From Bacteroidaceae bacterium (GTDB lineage: Bacteria > Bacteroidota > Bacteroidia > Bacteroidales > Bacteroidaceae), in assembly GCA_024398405.1 (NCBI GenBank), contig JAKSJE010000015.1, forward strand, positions 1-36,319: a stretch of DNA of 36,319 nucleotides. The letters run 5' to 3'. Below the pieces are notes generated by a model. That model did no database searches. It had not been told where the DNA came from and saw nothing but the letters and a program-made list of their open reading frames with translations. The position numbers and the translations under genes are program-made. Positions 9,122 through 17,370 of this stretch are shown here, piece after piece. Positions within the stretch are counted from its first letter, which is position 1; each line of letters begins with the position of its first letter.

Positions 9122-10534
9122 TCAGAGCCCTTTCAGAGCCTTGCTGTATGTCTGCAACAGTTGAGGAACGGCGTTCTCGCTGAAGGTCGTGTCAAGTACA
9201 CCCTGTAGTTTCTTGGCTTTCTTGGCAGTCTTGCGGTCTTTCGCGAGTTCCTGTGTCATCAGATAGAGTCTTGACCAGGTCTCGAGCAGGTCGTATTCCT
9301 CTTTCGTCACCTGCATGAAAGAACCATGCTGCGGATTGACATTCTCGCGTATCACCACGCCGCGGTCAACGTCGTTTTCCTGTGCGTTGGCTGTGCATAC
9401 CCTGTACACATGCTGGCCGGAATACTTGATGTAGGCGATTTTCCAGACATTCTCGTTGATCAGTCTGAATGCGCTTGCCCCCTCGACCTGCTCGCGCCCT
9501 TCGTTGGTGATATGGAAGATGTCTTTCCAGTCGCTTGAGCCAAGCCGGTCGAACGTGGCGCCCCATACGCCGCGGTCGATTCCGGCTGCTCCCTCTTTCT
9601 TGTAGAACACATGGTAGCGCTGGTCGCAGTCGTTCCAGTCGATATGGCAGTCAATCACGGAGATGTTCTTGTCGTAGAAGAGTTTAGGCTCGGTGATGGT
9701 GGTGAAGTCTTCGTTGGCGTAGGAATAGTAGATTTTATCGTAGTCACCTTTCTGGTTCGTGAGCATGGAGTAGTAGATGAAATAGCCGCCCTTCCCGTTG
9801 TCGTAGTCTTTGTCCCAGATGACTTGTGGCGCCCAGACACGATTCACGTTCTCCCAGCCTTTGAACTTGCGGAAGTCGAATGTGACGGATGTCCAGTGGA
9901 TGAGGTCGTTGGAATGGAGCAGGTCTATGCCGTAGTTGTTCCATACCCTTGACTTGGCGTTGCTCATGTCGGTGTTGACCATGACATAGTCGTTGTTGTG
10001 TCCTCTGGCAATGAAGGCATCGCGCACACCGCCTTCTATCCCCGCGATCTTCTCAGGGTCGAAGATAGGCTGGTTGTCGATGAGGGGGTGGAACACTTCT
10101 CCTTTCCCTTCCTTGGTGCCGAGGGCATAGATGGTGTTCTCGCTGTTGCCAGCCATGTGGCAATAGAGATAGCCGTACATGCCGTCATCCTTCGCTACTT
10201 TCAAGGTGTAGTAGAATGTCTCCTCGTCGATGGTGCAGTGGAGCCGGCCCGCCACCTTCACGGTGTCCTTCGGCATTCTGTATGTGATGAGTTTGTTTCC
10301 TTCCAGTCTGACACCGCTGTAGTTATTGCCGATGATAGGTGAGAACCTATAGTTGACGGCTTTACCGTCGATGGTAGTCGGAAGTTCTATCTCTCCGAGA
10401 CGGAGAGCGTTGAACTGATAGTTGACAGCCGCTTCCAGCTTGCATTTGTGGCACAGCAGGTCGTTGCAGACCTGAGCCTCTGAACTTATGGACACAGCCA
10501 TAAGTATCAGTGAAGAAAGGATGAGTCTTTTCAT
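9122..10534 (-). CDS. Secreted GH43-like glycoside hydrolase (arabinosidase/xylosidase type)
   Basis: This 470-residue protein has a clear signal peptide (MKRLILSSLILMAVSISSEA-Q). An N-terminal beta-rich domain (about 30-115) precedes a five-bladed-propeller-like catalytic region. Candidate GH43 acids are Asp172 in GGVRDAFIARG, Asp295 in VIDCHIDW and Glu351 in EQVEGASAFRL. The segment VWAPQVIWD at 233-241 is typical of this clan. Members cleave arabinose or xylose side chains or arabinan. It lies directly upstream of the CE1 esterase in the same direction, so the pair plausibly strips arabinoxylan decorations together (inference). The family assignment is good; the subfamily is not determined. 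Clan relatives in GH32/68/117 are less likely because of the EGA/WAP motifs. Confidence 0.82.
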   Translation of the reverse strand: MKRLILSSLILMAVSISSEAQVCNDLLCHKCKLEAAVNYQFNALRLGEIELPTTIDGKAVNYRFSPIIGNNYSGVRLEGNKLITYRMPKDTVKVAGRLHCTIDEETFYYTLKVAKDDGMYGYLYCHMAGNSENTIYALGTKEGKGEVFHPLIDNQPIFDPEKIAGIEGGVRDAFIARGHNNDYVMVNTDMSNAKSRVWNNYGIDLLHSNDLIHWTSVTFDFRKFKGWENVNRVWAPQVIWDKDYDNGKGGYFIYYSMLTNQKGDYDKIYYSYANEDFTTITEPKLFYDKNISVIDCHIDWNDCDQRYHVFYKKEGAAGIDRGVWGATFDRLGSSDWKDIFHITNEGREQVEGASAFRLINENVWKIAYIKYSGQHVYRVCTANAQENDVDRGVVIRENVNPQHGSFMQVTKEEYDLLETWSRLYLMTQELAKDRKTAKKAKKLQGVLDTTFSENAVPQLLQTYSKALKGL

Positions 10535-10593
10535 AATCGTCTTGTATCCGTTGTTTGTCTAAGATTCATTGTCGCTGGGTGCTCAAAGCCCCC

Positions 10594-11463
10594 TCATATA
10601 GTCAGTTTGCTTGAGTCGGCGGCCTTGAAGCTCATGTCTAACCCTTTCACTGAGTGGGTTAGCGCGCCTACTGATATGAAATCCACACCGGCTTCTGCAT
10701 AGTCGCGAATGGTCTCATAGGTGATTCCGCCTGACGACTCAGTCTCGAAACGCCCGCCGATGAGTCCGACGGCGCGCCTTGTCTCCTCAGGCGTGAAGTT
10801 GTCGAGCATGATTCTGTCAACTCCGCCGAAATCGAGTACGCGCTGCAATTCCTCGAACCCCCTGACCTCAATCTCAATCCTCAAGTCCTTGCCGTGGTCT
10901 TTAAGGTACTGGTGGCATCGGCTGATGGCATTCTCTATTCCTCCGGCGAAATCTATGTGGTTGTCCTTGAGGAGAATCATGTCGAAGAGACCGATTCTGT
11001 GGTTGGTGCCTCCACCAATCTTGACAGCCTCCTTCTCAAGCATACGCATCCCGGGGGTGGTCTTACGGGTGTCGAGGATGCGGGTGCCGGTGCCTTCAAG
11101 GCGTTCTACGTACTTGCTGGTCATGGTGGCGATACCGGACATGCGCTGGAGGATGTTGAGCATGAGCCGCTCGGTCTGGAGAAGACTTTGTATCTTGCCT
11201 TTGACACTCATCACGATATCTCCCGGCCTCACGTGGGCACCGTCGTGTATAAACACCTCGACTTCCAACGTGGGGTCGAACCTGTGAAATACCTCTTGGG
11301 CAATCTTCTCACCTGCGAAGATTCCTTCCTGCTTGATGAGCAACTTTGATTCGCTGACGGCATCTGGAGGAATGCAGCACAACGTGGTGTGGTCACCATC
11401 GCCGATGTCTTCTGCGAAAGCAAGGTCAATCAACTTGTCGTTTAGTTCTTCTACTGATAGCAT
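10594..11463 (-). CDS. nadC: Quinolinate phosphoribosyltransferase (decarboxylating)
   Basis: NadC converts quinolinate and PRPP to nicotinate mononucleotide, CO2 and pyrophosphate in de novo NAD synthesis in the cytoplasm. Its 289 residues match the usual 280-300. Conserved segments are EDIGDGDHTT at 18-27, RMSGIATMT, DTRKTTPGMR, GGGTNHRIGL, LLKDNH and the C-terminal SSGGITYETIRDYAEAGVDFIS, which contribute substrate and PRPP contacts in this family. It is the first gene on this minus-strand stretch; the GH43 gene follows after 59 bp with no obvious terminator between, so some read-through is possible. nadA and nadB are not in the window. Confidence 0.97.
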   Translation of the reverse strand: MLSVEELNDKLIDLAFAEDIGDGDHTTLCCIPPDAVSESKLLIKQEGIFAGEKIAQEVFHRFDPTLEVEVFIHDGAHVRPGDIVMSVKGKIQSLLQTERLMLNILQRMSGIATMTSKYVERLEGTGTRILDTRKTTPGMRMLEKEAVKIGGGTNHRIGLFDMILLKDNHIDFAGGIENAISRCHQYLKDHGKDLRIEIEVRGFEELQRVLDFGGVDRIMLDNFTPEETRRAVGLIGGRFETESSGGITYETIRDYAEAGVDFISVGALTHSVKGLDMSFKAADSSKLTI

Positions 11464-11542
11464 GAATGTGTTCTATGTATTTTGTTAATGTTTCTGGGTG
11501 TGATGTGATGTCGGATAGCGAGGATAGGGGGCAATGCTGTTG

Positions 11543-11550
11543 CAAAGTTA
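11543..11550 (-). promoter_or_regulatory. Candidate -7 box for nadC
   Basis: On the minus strand this reads TAACTTTG, matching TAnnTTTG, about 80 bp before the nadC start. The region upstream is A/T-rich without an exact TTTG at the right spacing. Confidence 0.45.
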
Positions 11551-11604
11551 AGAAAAGAAAAGGAATAAAACACCATGAACAGAGGACTTTTTTCGTGGAT
11601 TTAT

Positions 11605-11635
11605 TTTGTATTCTGCCCATTTTGCACTAATTTTG
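11605..11635 (+). promoter_or_regulatory. Bacteroidetes-type promoter of prfA-uvrA
   Basis: TTTG at 11605-11608, a 19-bp spacer, then TAATTTTG at 11628-11635 match the -33/-7 consensus exactly. Transcription would start near 11642, giving a leader of about 25 nt before the ATG at 11668. Confidence 0.85.
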
Positions 11636-11667
11636 CGGAATAATTCATAGTGAGTATCCTTTTTCAG

Positions 11668-12774
11668 ATGGAAAATAACATTCTCGATAAACTCGATGGG
11701 CTTGTGAGCCGGTTTGAGGAAGTATCTACGCTGATTACCGATCCCGACGTCATCGGAGACCAGAAACGCTACGTTAAACTGACAAAAGAATATAAGGAGC
11801 TGGGCAACCTCATGGATGCCCGCGGTGAATACATCCGCTGTCAGCGTAATGCGGATGAGGCTCGTATGATGATTCAGACGGAAGACGATCCCGACATGAG
11901 GGAAATGGCCCGTGAGGAATTGTCGGCGGCGGAGAAACGGCTTCCGGAACTGGAAGAGGAAATCAAACTGCTACTTGTCCCTGCTGACCCTGAGGACGGA
12001 AAGAACGTCATTCTGGAAATACGCGGAGGCACAGGGGGCGACGAGGCCGCTCTCTTCGCCGGTGACCTGTTCAGGATGTATTCCAAGTTCTGTGAGTCCA
12101 AGGGCTGGAAGATGGCCGTGTCCAGTTTCTCCGATGGTTCGTCGGGCGGATACAAGGAAATAGTATGCAATATCATGGGAGAGGGCGTGTATGGTATCAT
12201 GAAATACGAGTCAGGAGTGCACAGAGTGCAGCGGGTGCCCGTGACCGAGACGCAAGGACGTGTCCATACGAGTGCCGCAACGGTTGCCGTACTGCCTGAG
12301 GCAGAGGCTTTCGACGTGGAAATCAATGAAGGTGCGATTAAATGGGATACGTTCCGTTCAAGCGGTGCCGGAGGCCAGAATGTCAACAAGGTGGAGTCTG
12401 GCGTGCGTGCGCGTTACATGTGGAGGAATCCCAACACTGGCATCGAAGAGGAGATACTCGTTGAGTGCACCGAGACTCGTGACCAGCCTAAGAACAAGGA
12501 AAGAGCTCTGGCTCGACTCCGCACGTTCATATACGACCGTGAGCATCAGAAATATATTGACGACATCGCTTCAAGGCGGAAGACCATGGTCTCAACAGGT
12601 GATCGCAGCGCCAAAATACGTACATACAACTATCCGCAAGGAAGAATCACTGACCACCGTATCAACTACACTATCTATAATCTCTCTGCTTTCATGGATG
12701 GCGACATACAGGACTGTATAGATCACCTCATAGTCGCTGAGAATGCTGAACGTCTGAAGGAGGCTGAGCTGTAG
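11668..12774 (+). CDS. prfA: Peptide chain release factor 1
   Basis: RF1 recognises UAA/UAG in the ribosomal A site and triggers peptide release. I choose the ATG at 11668 (MENNILDKLDG, 368 residues) over an in-frame GTG at 11650, because family members start at this point and the promoter leaves only a short leader. The catalytic GGQ lies in GAGGQNVNKVESGVR. The stop-codon reading motif expected in RF1 (PxT type) appears as PVTETQGRVHTSAATVAV, and the C-terminus is the usual coiled segment. Its own stop is TAG, the codon class RF1 reads, and it abuts the uvrA ATG with no gap. Confidence 0.97.
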   Translation: MENNILDKLDGLVSRFEEVSTLITDPDVIGDQKRYVKLTKEYKELGNLMDARGEYIRCQRNADEARMMIQTEDDPDMREMAREELSAAEKRLPELEEEIKLLLVPADPEDGKNVILEIRGGTGGDEAALFAGDLFRMYSKFCESKGWKMAVSSFSDGSSGGYKEIVCNIMGEGVYGIMKYESGVHRVQRVPVTETQGRVHTSAATVAVLPEAEAFDVEINEGAIKWDTFRSSGAGGQNVNKVESGVRARYMWRNPNTGIEEEILVECTETRDQPKNKERALARLRTFIYDREHQKYIDDIASRRKTMVSTGDRSAKIRTYNYPQGRITDHRINYTIYNLSAFMDGDIQDCIDHLIVAENAERLKEAEL

Positions 12775-15570
12775 ATGCCGTTGGATTCCATCATAATCAG
12801 AGGCGCAAGGGTCAACAACCTGAAGAATATAGACCTTGAGATACCACGAGGGCAACTCGTGGTGATAACTGGTGTCAGTGGTAGCGGCAAATCGTCTTTG
12901 GCCTTCGATACACTCTATGCTGAAGGGCAGCGTCGTTATGTGGAGTCGCTCTCCACCTACGCGCGCCAGTTCCTGGGCAGGATGGCAAAGCCTGAATGTG
13001 ATGCGATTGAAGGCATTCCACCGGCTATCGCCATAGAACAGAAGGTCACGGCTCGTAATCCACGAAGCACGGTGGGCACCACCACGGAAATATATGACTA
13101 TCTGCGCATGCTTTTTGCAAGGGTGGGACACACTTTCTCGCCCGTCAGCGGACAGGAAGTGAAGAAACATACTCCTGAGGATATTGTGCAGTGCATGAAA
13201 CGGTATCCTGATGGCGTCCGGTTCATGGTCCTCTGTCCGCTTGTCTGCCATGCAGGCCGTACGGAAGCGGAGCAACTCAAGGTCTATTCACAGCAGGGAC
13301 TCAATAGGACGGAGACTGTTGACGGAGTCACGTACATGGTCATTGCACGTATGGTCACGAGAGATGACAAGAATACCATAACGCATCTCCTTGATTCATG
13401 TGAGACTGCAATTTATGAAGGCGATGGACACTGCACGCTCCTGTTCTTGACAGAACCCAGGACTAAGCACGACTTCTCACTTGCATTCGAGGCTGACGGA
13501 ATGGTGTTCGAGGAACCTTCCGAACAATTCTTCTCGTTTAACTCACCAGTCGGCGCATGCCCTGAATGTGAGGGTTTCGGAAAGGTGATGGGTATCGATG
13601 AGGGTCTTGTGATTCCGAATCAGGAACTGAGCGTGTATGATGGGGCTGTGTTCTGTTGGCGTGGAGAGATGATGGCTCGATGGAAGGATGAGTTCATACT
13701 CCGGAATGGTCCTAAAGGCTTTCCTTCTTTCACACCTTATTTCCAGTTGACTCAGGAGGAAAAGGACTGGTTATGGCATGGCGCTCCCGGCACTGACCCG
13801 CATGCGAAGGGGAATATCTGCATAGATCGGTTCTTTGATATGATCAAGGAAAGCATGTACAAGATTCAGAACAGAGTGCTTCTGGCCCGTTACAGAGGGA
13901 AGACCCTATGTCCGACTTGCCATGGGAAACGGCTAAAGAAAGAGGTGTCGTACGTCAAAGTGGGCGGTAAGTCCATTACGGAACTTGTCGAGATGCCGAT
14001 TGACGAACTCGTGTGTTTCTTCGACGGGCTGACTCTGTCGGCTAATGATTCTGTGATAGCTAAAGGACTGATGACGGAAATACGGAGCCGTTTGCGTTTC
14101 CTGATGGATGTGGGACTGTCCTATCTCACGCTGAACCGTCTGAGCAACACGCTCTCCGGTGGTGAGAGCCAGCGTATTAATCTGACGACGAGTTTAGGCA
14201 GTAGCCTGATGGGCTCTATGTATATACTCGATGAACCGAGCATAGGTATGCACAGCCGTGACACTCAGCGTCTCATCAAGGTGCTTCATGAACTGCGTGA
14301 TGTCGGCAATACGGTCATAGTAGTGGAACATGACGAGGAAATCATGCGTGCGGCGGACTATCTCATAGACATCGGGCCTGACGCCGGTCGTCTGGGTGGA
14401 CGTGTCATGTTGGCTTCGCCTGTCAGTGAACTGAAGAACATGAAGACGAGGGAACTGTCGCATACACTTGACTTCCTCAATCATTACGATATGATTCCGG
14501 TGCCTGCTTCGCGTAGGCCTTGGAACAACTATATCCTTATTCGCTGTGCGAGGGAGAACAACCTTAAAGGCTTTGATGTCAAGATTCCTCTTAACGTCAT
14601 GACGGTGGTTACCGGCGTGAGTGGCAGCGGAAAATCCACTCTTGTGCGTGACATCCTGTACCGCGGACTGAAACGCCATCTCGATGAGGTCTGCGACCGG
14701 CCAGGGCAGTTCCTTGGTTTTGAAGGTGACGTGGATAGTATTAAAAAGGTGGAATTTGTTGACCAGAACCCAATTGGCACTTCCACCCGCAGCAATCCCG
14801 TCACTTACATAGGTGCATGGGACGAAATCCGCAAACTCATGGCAAGTCAGCAACTGGCAAAGCAAATGAACTATTCACCACTGTTCTTCTCTTTTAATGC
14901 AGAGGGCGGACGATGTGAGGAATGCAAGGGCGAGGGCGTCGTTAGAGTGGAGATGCAGTTCATGAATGATCTCGTACTGGAATGTGAGTCATGCCATGGT
15001 AAGCGTTTCAAGGATGACGTTCTTGAAGTACGTTTCAACGGCAAGAACGTGCATGACTTGCTTGATATGACCATCAATCAGGCTATTGATTTTTTCGGTG
15101 AGTCTGCTGGCTCAGCCTTTGAGCCGAATGCCAGGTTGTGCAGAAAAATCGTCCAATTGATGAGACCGCTTCAGGACGTAGGACTGGGATATCTCAAACT
15201 CGGTCAGAACTCCTCGACACTCTCGGGTGGGGAGAACCAACGTGTGAAACTGGCGTACTATCTCTCGAAAGACTCTGCTTCACAGCGAAACGCATCAACC
15301 ATGTTCATTTTCGATGAACCTACGACAGGACTTCATTTCTATGATATCAAGAAACTGCTTGCGGCTTTCGAGTCGCTGATAACTCACGGACATTCCATTG
15401 TCATCATTGAGCATAATCTTGAGATCATCAAATCAGCAGACCATGTCATCGACCTCGGCCCTGAGGGCGGCAAAGACGGAGGGCGCATTGTTGCCGAAGG
15501 TGTGCCAGAGGTGGTGGCTCGGTGTGACCAGAGCTATACCGGACAGGCACTGAGGCGATATTTAGAGTGA
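12775..15570 (+). CDS. uvrA: Excinuclease ABC subunit A
   Basis: UvrA is the damage-scanning ATPase of nucleotide excision repair; it dimerises and loads UvrB. The 931-residue protein has both ABC halves. Half one has Walker A GVSGSGKS at 33-40, a zinc site built from CPEC and CPTC pairs, and signature LSGGESQR. Half two has GVSGSGKST, CEEC...CESC, signature LSGGENQR and FIFDEPTTGLH. The Q-loop-side segment TARNPRSTVGTTTEIYDYLR is the UvrB-interaction region typical of true UvrA. The ATG follows the prfA TAG directly, so translation is probably coupled. Bacteroidetes often carry two uvrA paralogues; which one this is cannot be settled here. Confidence 0.96.
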   Translation: MPLDSIIIRGARVNNLKNIDLEIPRGQLVVITGVSGSGKSSLAFDTLYAEGQRRYVESLSTYARQFLGRMAKPECDAIEGIPPAIAIEQKVTARNPRSTVGTTTEIYDYLRMLFARVGHTFSPVSGQEVKKHTPEDIVQCMKRYPDGVRFMVLCPLVCHAGRTEAEQLKVYSQQGLNRTETVDGVTYMVIARMVTRDDKNTITHLLDSCETAIYEGDGHCTLLFLTEPRTKHDFSLAFEADGMVFEEPSEQFFSFNSPVGACPECEGFGKVMGIDEGLVIPNQELSVYDGAVFCWRGEMMARWKDEFILRNGPKGFPSFTPYFQLTQEEKDWLWHGAPGTDPHAKGNICIDRFFDMIKESMYKIQNRVLLARYRGKTLCPTCHGKRLKKEVSYVKVGGKSITELVEMPIDELVCFFDGLTLSANDSVIAKGLMTEIRSRLRFLMDVGLSYLTLNRLSNTLSGGESQRINLTTSLGSSLMGSMYILDEPSIGMHSRDTQRLIKVLHELRDVGNTVIVVEHDEEIMRAADYLIDIGPDAGRLGGRVMLASPVSELKNMKTRELSHTLDFLNHYDMIPVPASRRPWNNYILIRCARENNLKGFDVKIPLNVMTVVTGVSGSGKSTLVRDILYRGLKRHLDEVCDRPGQFLGFEGDVDSIKKVEFVDQNPIGTSTRSNPVTYIGAWDEIRKLMASQQLAKQMNYSPLFFSFNAEGGRCEECKGEGVVRVEMQFMNDLVLECESCHGKRFKDDVLEVRFNGKNVHDLLDMTINQAIDFFGESAGSAFEPNARLCRKIVQLMRPLQDVGLGYLKLGQNSSTLSGGENQRVKLAYYLSKDSASQRNASTMFIFDEPTTGLHFYDIKKLLAAFESLITHGHSIVIIEHNLEIIKSADHVIDLGPEGGKDGGRIVAEGVPEVVARCDQSYTGQALRRYLE

Positions 15571-15645
15571 TTGCCCATGGGTTGTTGTCATTACGATAAT
15601 ATAAACAGGAGTCTTACTGACTCCAACATATAAATACAAGTCAAT

Positions 15646-17283
15646 ATGAACAAGTTTTTCCTATCTCTTTTAGTACTGTGCACTTCTATCCAGTCACTTG
15701 CCTGCACCAACTTCATAGTCGGTAAGGACGCATCGGCTGACGGTAGTGTGATCGTGACCTATAACGCTGACAGCTACGGCATGTACGGCAATCTCTATTA
15801 TCATCTTGGCAGCACGCACCAAAAAGGCGAGATGCGCAAGATATATGAGTGGGATACAAACAAATATCTTGGCGAGATACCTCAGGCTTCAGTCACATAT
15901 ACTGTAATGGGGCAGATGAACGAACATCAGGTGAGTGTCACGGAGACTACTTTCGGCGGACGTGAGGAACTCATGGACTCCACGGGCATCATCGACTATG
16001 GCAGTCTGATATATATAGCACTCGAACGAAGCAGGACAGCGCGTGAGGCCATCGATATAATGACAAGTCTGGTCGATACTTATGGATACTATAGCGAGGG
16101 CGAGACCTTCTCCATCTGTGACAAGAACGAGGCTTGGCTTATGGAGATGATAGGCAAGGGACCTGGCGGTCACGGGGCAGTATGGGTTGCCGTAAGAATT
16201 CCTGACGACTGCATAAGTGGTCATGCCAACCAGAGCCGCATCACACGTTTCCTTCAGCTTTTCCCGAAGGAAAATGTCATGTATAGCAGGGACGTCATAA
16301 AAATCGCACGTCAGAAAGGGTATTTCACTGGCAAGGACAAGGACTTCAGCTTCCGCGATGCCTATGCGCCGAACGATTTCAGCGCCGTTCGCATCTGCGA
16401 TGCCAGGGTCTGGTCTTTCTTCAATCACCACGTGAAAGGTATGGAGAAGTACTTGGACTACATCACATGCAAGGATATCAATAGTGAGATGCCTCTCTAT
16501 TTACGTCCGGATCAGAAGGTGTCAGTGAGAGACGTCATGGCTGATATGCGCGATCATTTCGAGGATACACCTTTTGACATACGTTATGACCTCGGAGCCG
16601 GCCCTTACAACATGCCTTATCGTCCGAGTCCTCTTACCGTCAATGTCGATGGCGTGGAAATGTTCAACGAACGTCCGACATCCACCTTCCAGACAGGCTT
16701 CTCTTTCATCGGCCAGATGCGCGGCTGGCTTCCTGACAGGGTGGGAGGTGTCGTGTGGTGGACGAATGATGACGCCAACATGGCTCCATACATACCACTC
16801 TACTGTGGTGCGGACGAGGCACCTCAATGTTATAAACGTATCGAAGGGGTACAGGATGACGTCACATTCTCTTGGAACTCCGCTTTCTGGCTACAGAACG
16901 TCGTCGCGGACTTCGTATATCCCTACTATTCCATGAAGTTCCCAGACCTCAAGGCGGAACGGGACAAGGTGGAGGATTATTTCTTCTCCGACGAATACCG
17001 CCTCATAGAGACGACGCTCAAGTCGCTGGAACAAGAGAGACTCCCATCACAACTTGCCCAGGTCAATGAGAACAATGCGGCGCGCATGATGTCAGCCTGG
17101 AGCCGTCTGTTTGCTTATCTCGCTGTGAAGTACAATGATATGGTAGTTAAGAAGGTTGACGCAAAAGGCAATTTCCTCAAGACACCGTACGGCTATACCC
17201 AACCGCCAGTCCGTCCGGGATATTCCGAGGATATGTGGCGCGCGATAAAGAACCAGACCGGACAACGTTACGTCAAACCTTGA
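15646..17283 (+). CDS. Secreted C69-family peptidase (dipeptidase A-like)
   Basis: This 545-residue Ntn-hydrolase of peptidase family C69 (dipeptidase A, PepD type) cleaves dipeptides. The signal peptide MNKFFLSLLVLCTSIQSLA ends exactly before Cys20 in the motif CTNFIVGKDAS. Removal by signal peptidase would therefore expose Cys20 as the N-terminal nucleophile the family needs. Other family segments are TYNADSYG, VSVTETTFGGREEL and EAWLMEMIGKGPGGHGAVWVA. It probably acts in the periplasm on peptides from outside or from wall turnover. A 6-bp hairpin (GGAGTC/GACTCC, 15608-15624) lies in its leader. The short stem before Cys20 is not a good lipobox, so I prefer exported-soluble over lipoprotein. 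Confidence 0.93.
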   Translation: MNKFFLSLLVLCTSIQSLACTNFIVGKDASADGSVIVTYNADSYGMYGNLYYHLGSTHQKGEMRKIYEWDTNKYLGEIPQASVTYTVMGQMNEHQVSVTETTFGGREELMDSTGIIDYGSLIYIALERSRTAREAIDIMTSLVDTYGYYSEGETFSICDKNEAWLMEMIGKGPGGHGAVWVAVRIPDDCISGHANQSRITRFLQLFPKENVMYSRDVIKIARQKGYFTGKDKDFSFRDAYAPNDFSAVRICDARVWSFFNHHVKGMEKYLDYITCKDINSEMPLYLRPDQKVSVRDVMADMRDHFEDTPFDIRYDLGAGPYNMPYRPSPLTVNVDGVEMFNERPTSTFQTGFSFIGQMRGWLPDRVGGVVWWTNDDANMAPYIPLYCGADEAPQCYKRIEGVQDDVTFSWNSAFWLQNVVADFVYPYYSMKFPDLKAERDKVEDYFFSDEYRLIETTLKSLEQERLPSQLAQVNENNAARMMSAWSRLFAYLAVKYNDMVVKKVDAKGNFLKTPYGYTQPPVRPGYSEDMWRAIKNQTGQRYVKP

Positions 17284-17312
17284 TAGTGGCTTGTCGATTC
17301 CGGACAAAAAGT

Positions 17313-17343
17313 TTTGTGATATCCAAACTTTTTCTTACCTTTG
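17313..17343 (+). promoter_or_regulatory. Bacteroidetes-type promoter of the phosphohexomutase gene
   Basis: TTTG at 17313-17316, a 19-bp spacer and TACCTTTG at 17336-17343 match the consensus exactly. Transcription would start near 17350, about 20 nt before the ATG at 17371. Confidence 0.85.
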
Positions 17344-17370
17344 CAGTCCAGTTGTGTAAAGAACCTCATT

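Noticed and set aside
11650-11667. GTG start for prfA at 11650
   Set aside because: It lies within about 10 nt of the predicted transcription start and adds six residues not expected in RF1; the ATG at 11668 fits the family start.
17341-17370. TTG start for the phosphohexomutase at 17341
   Set aside because: The codon lies inside the -7 box TACCTTTG; the ATG at 17371 is the sensible start.
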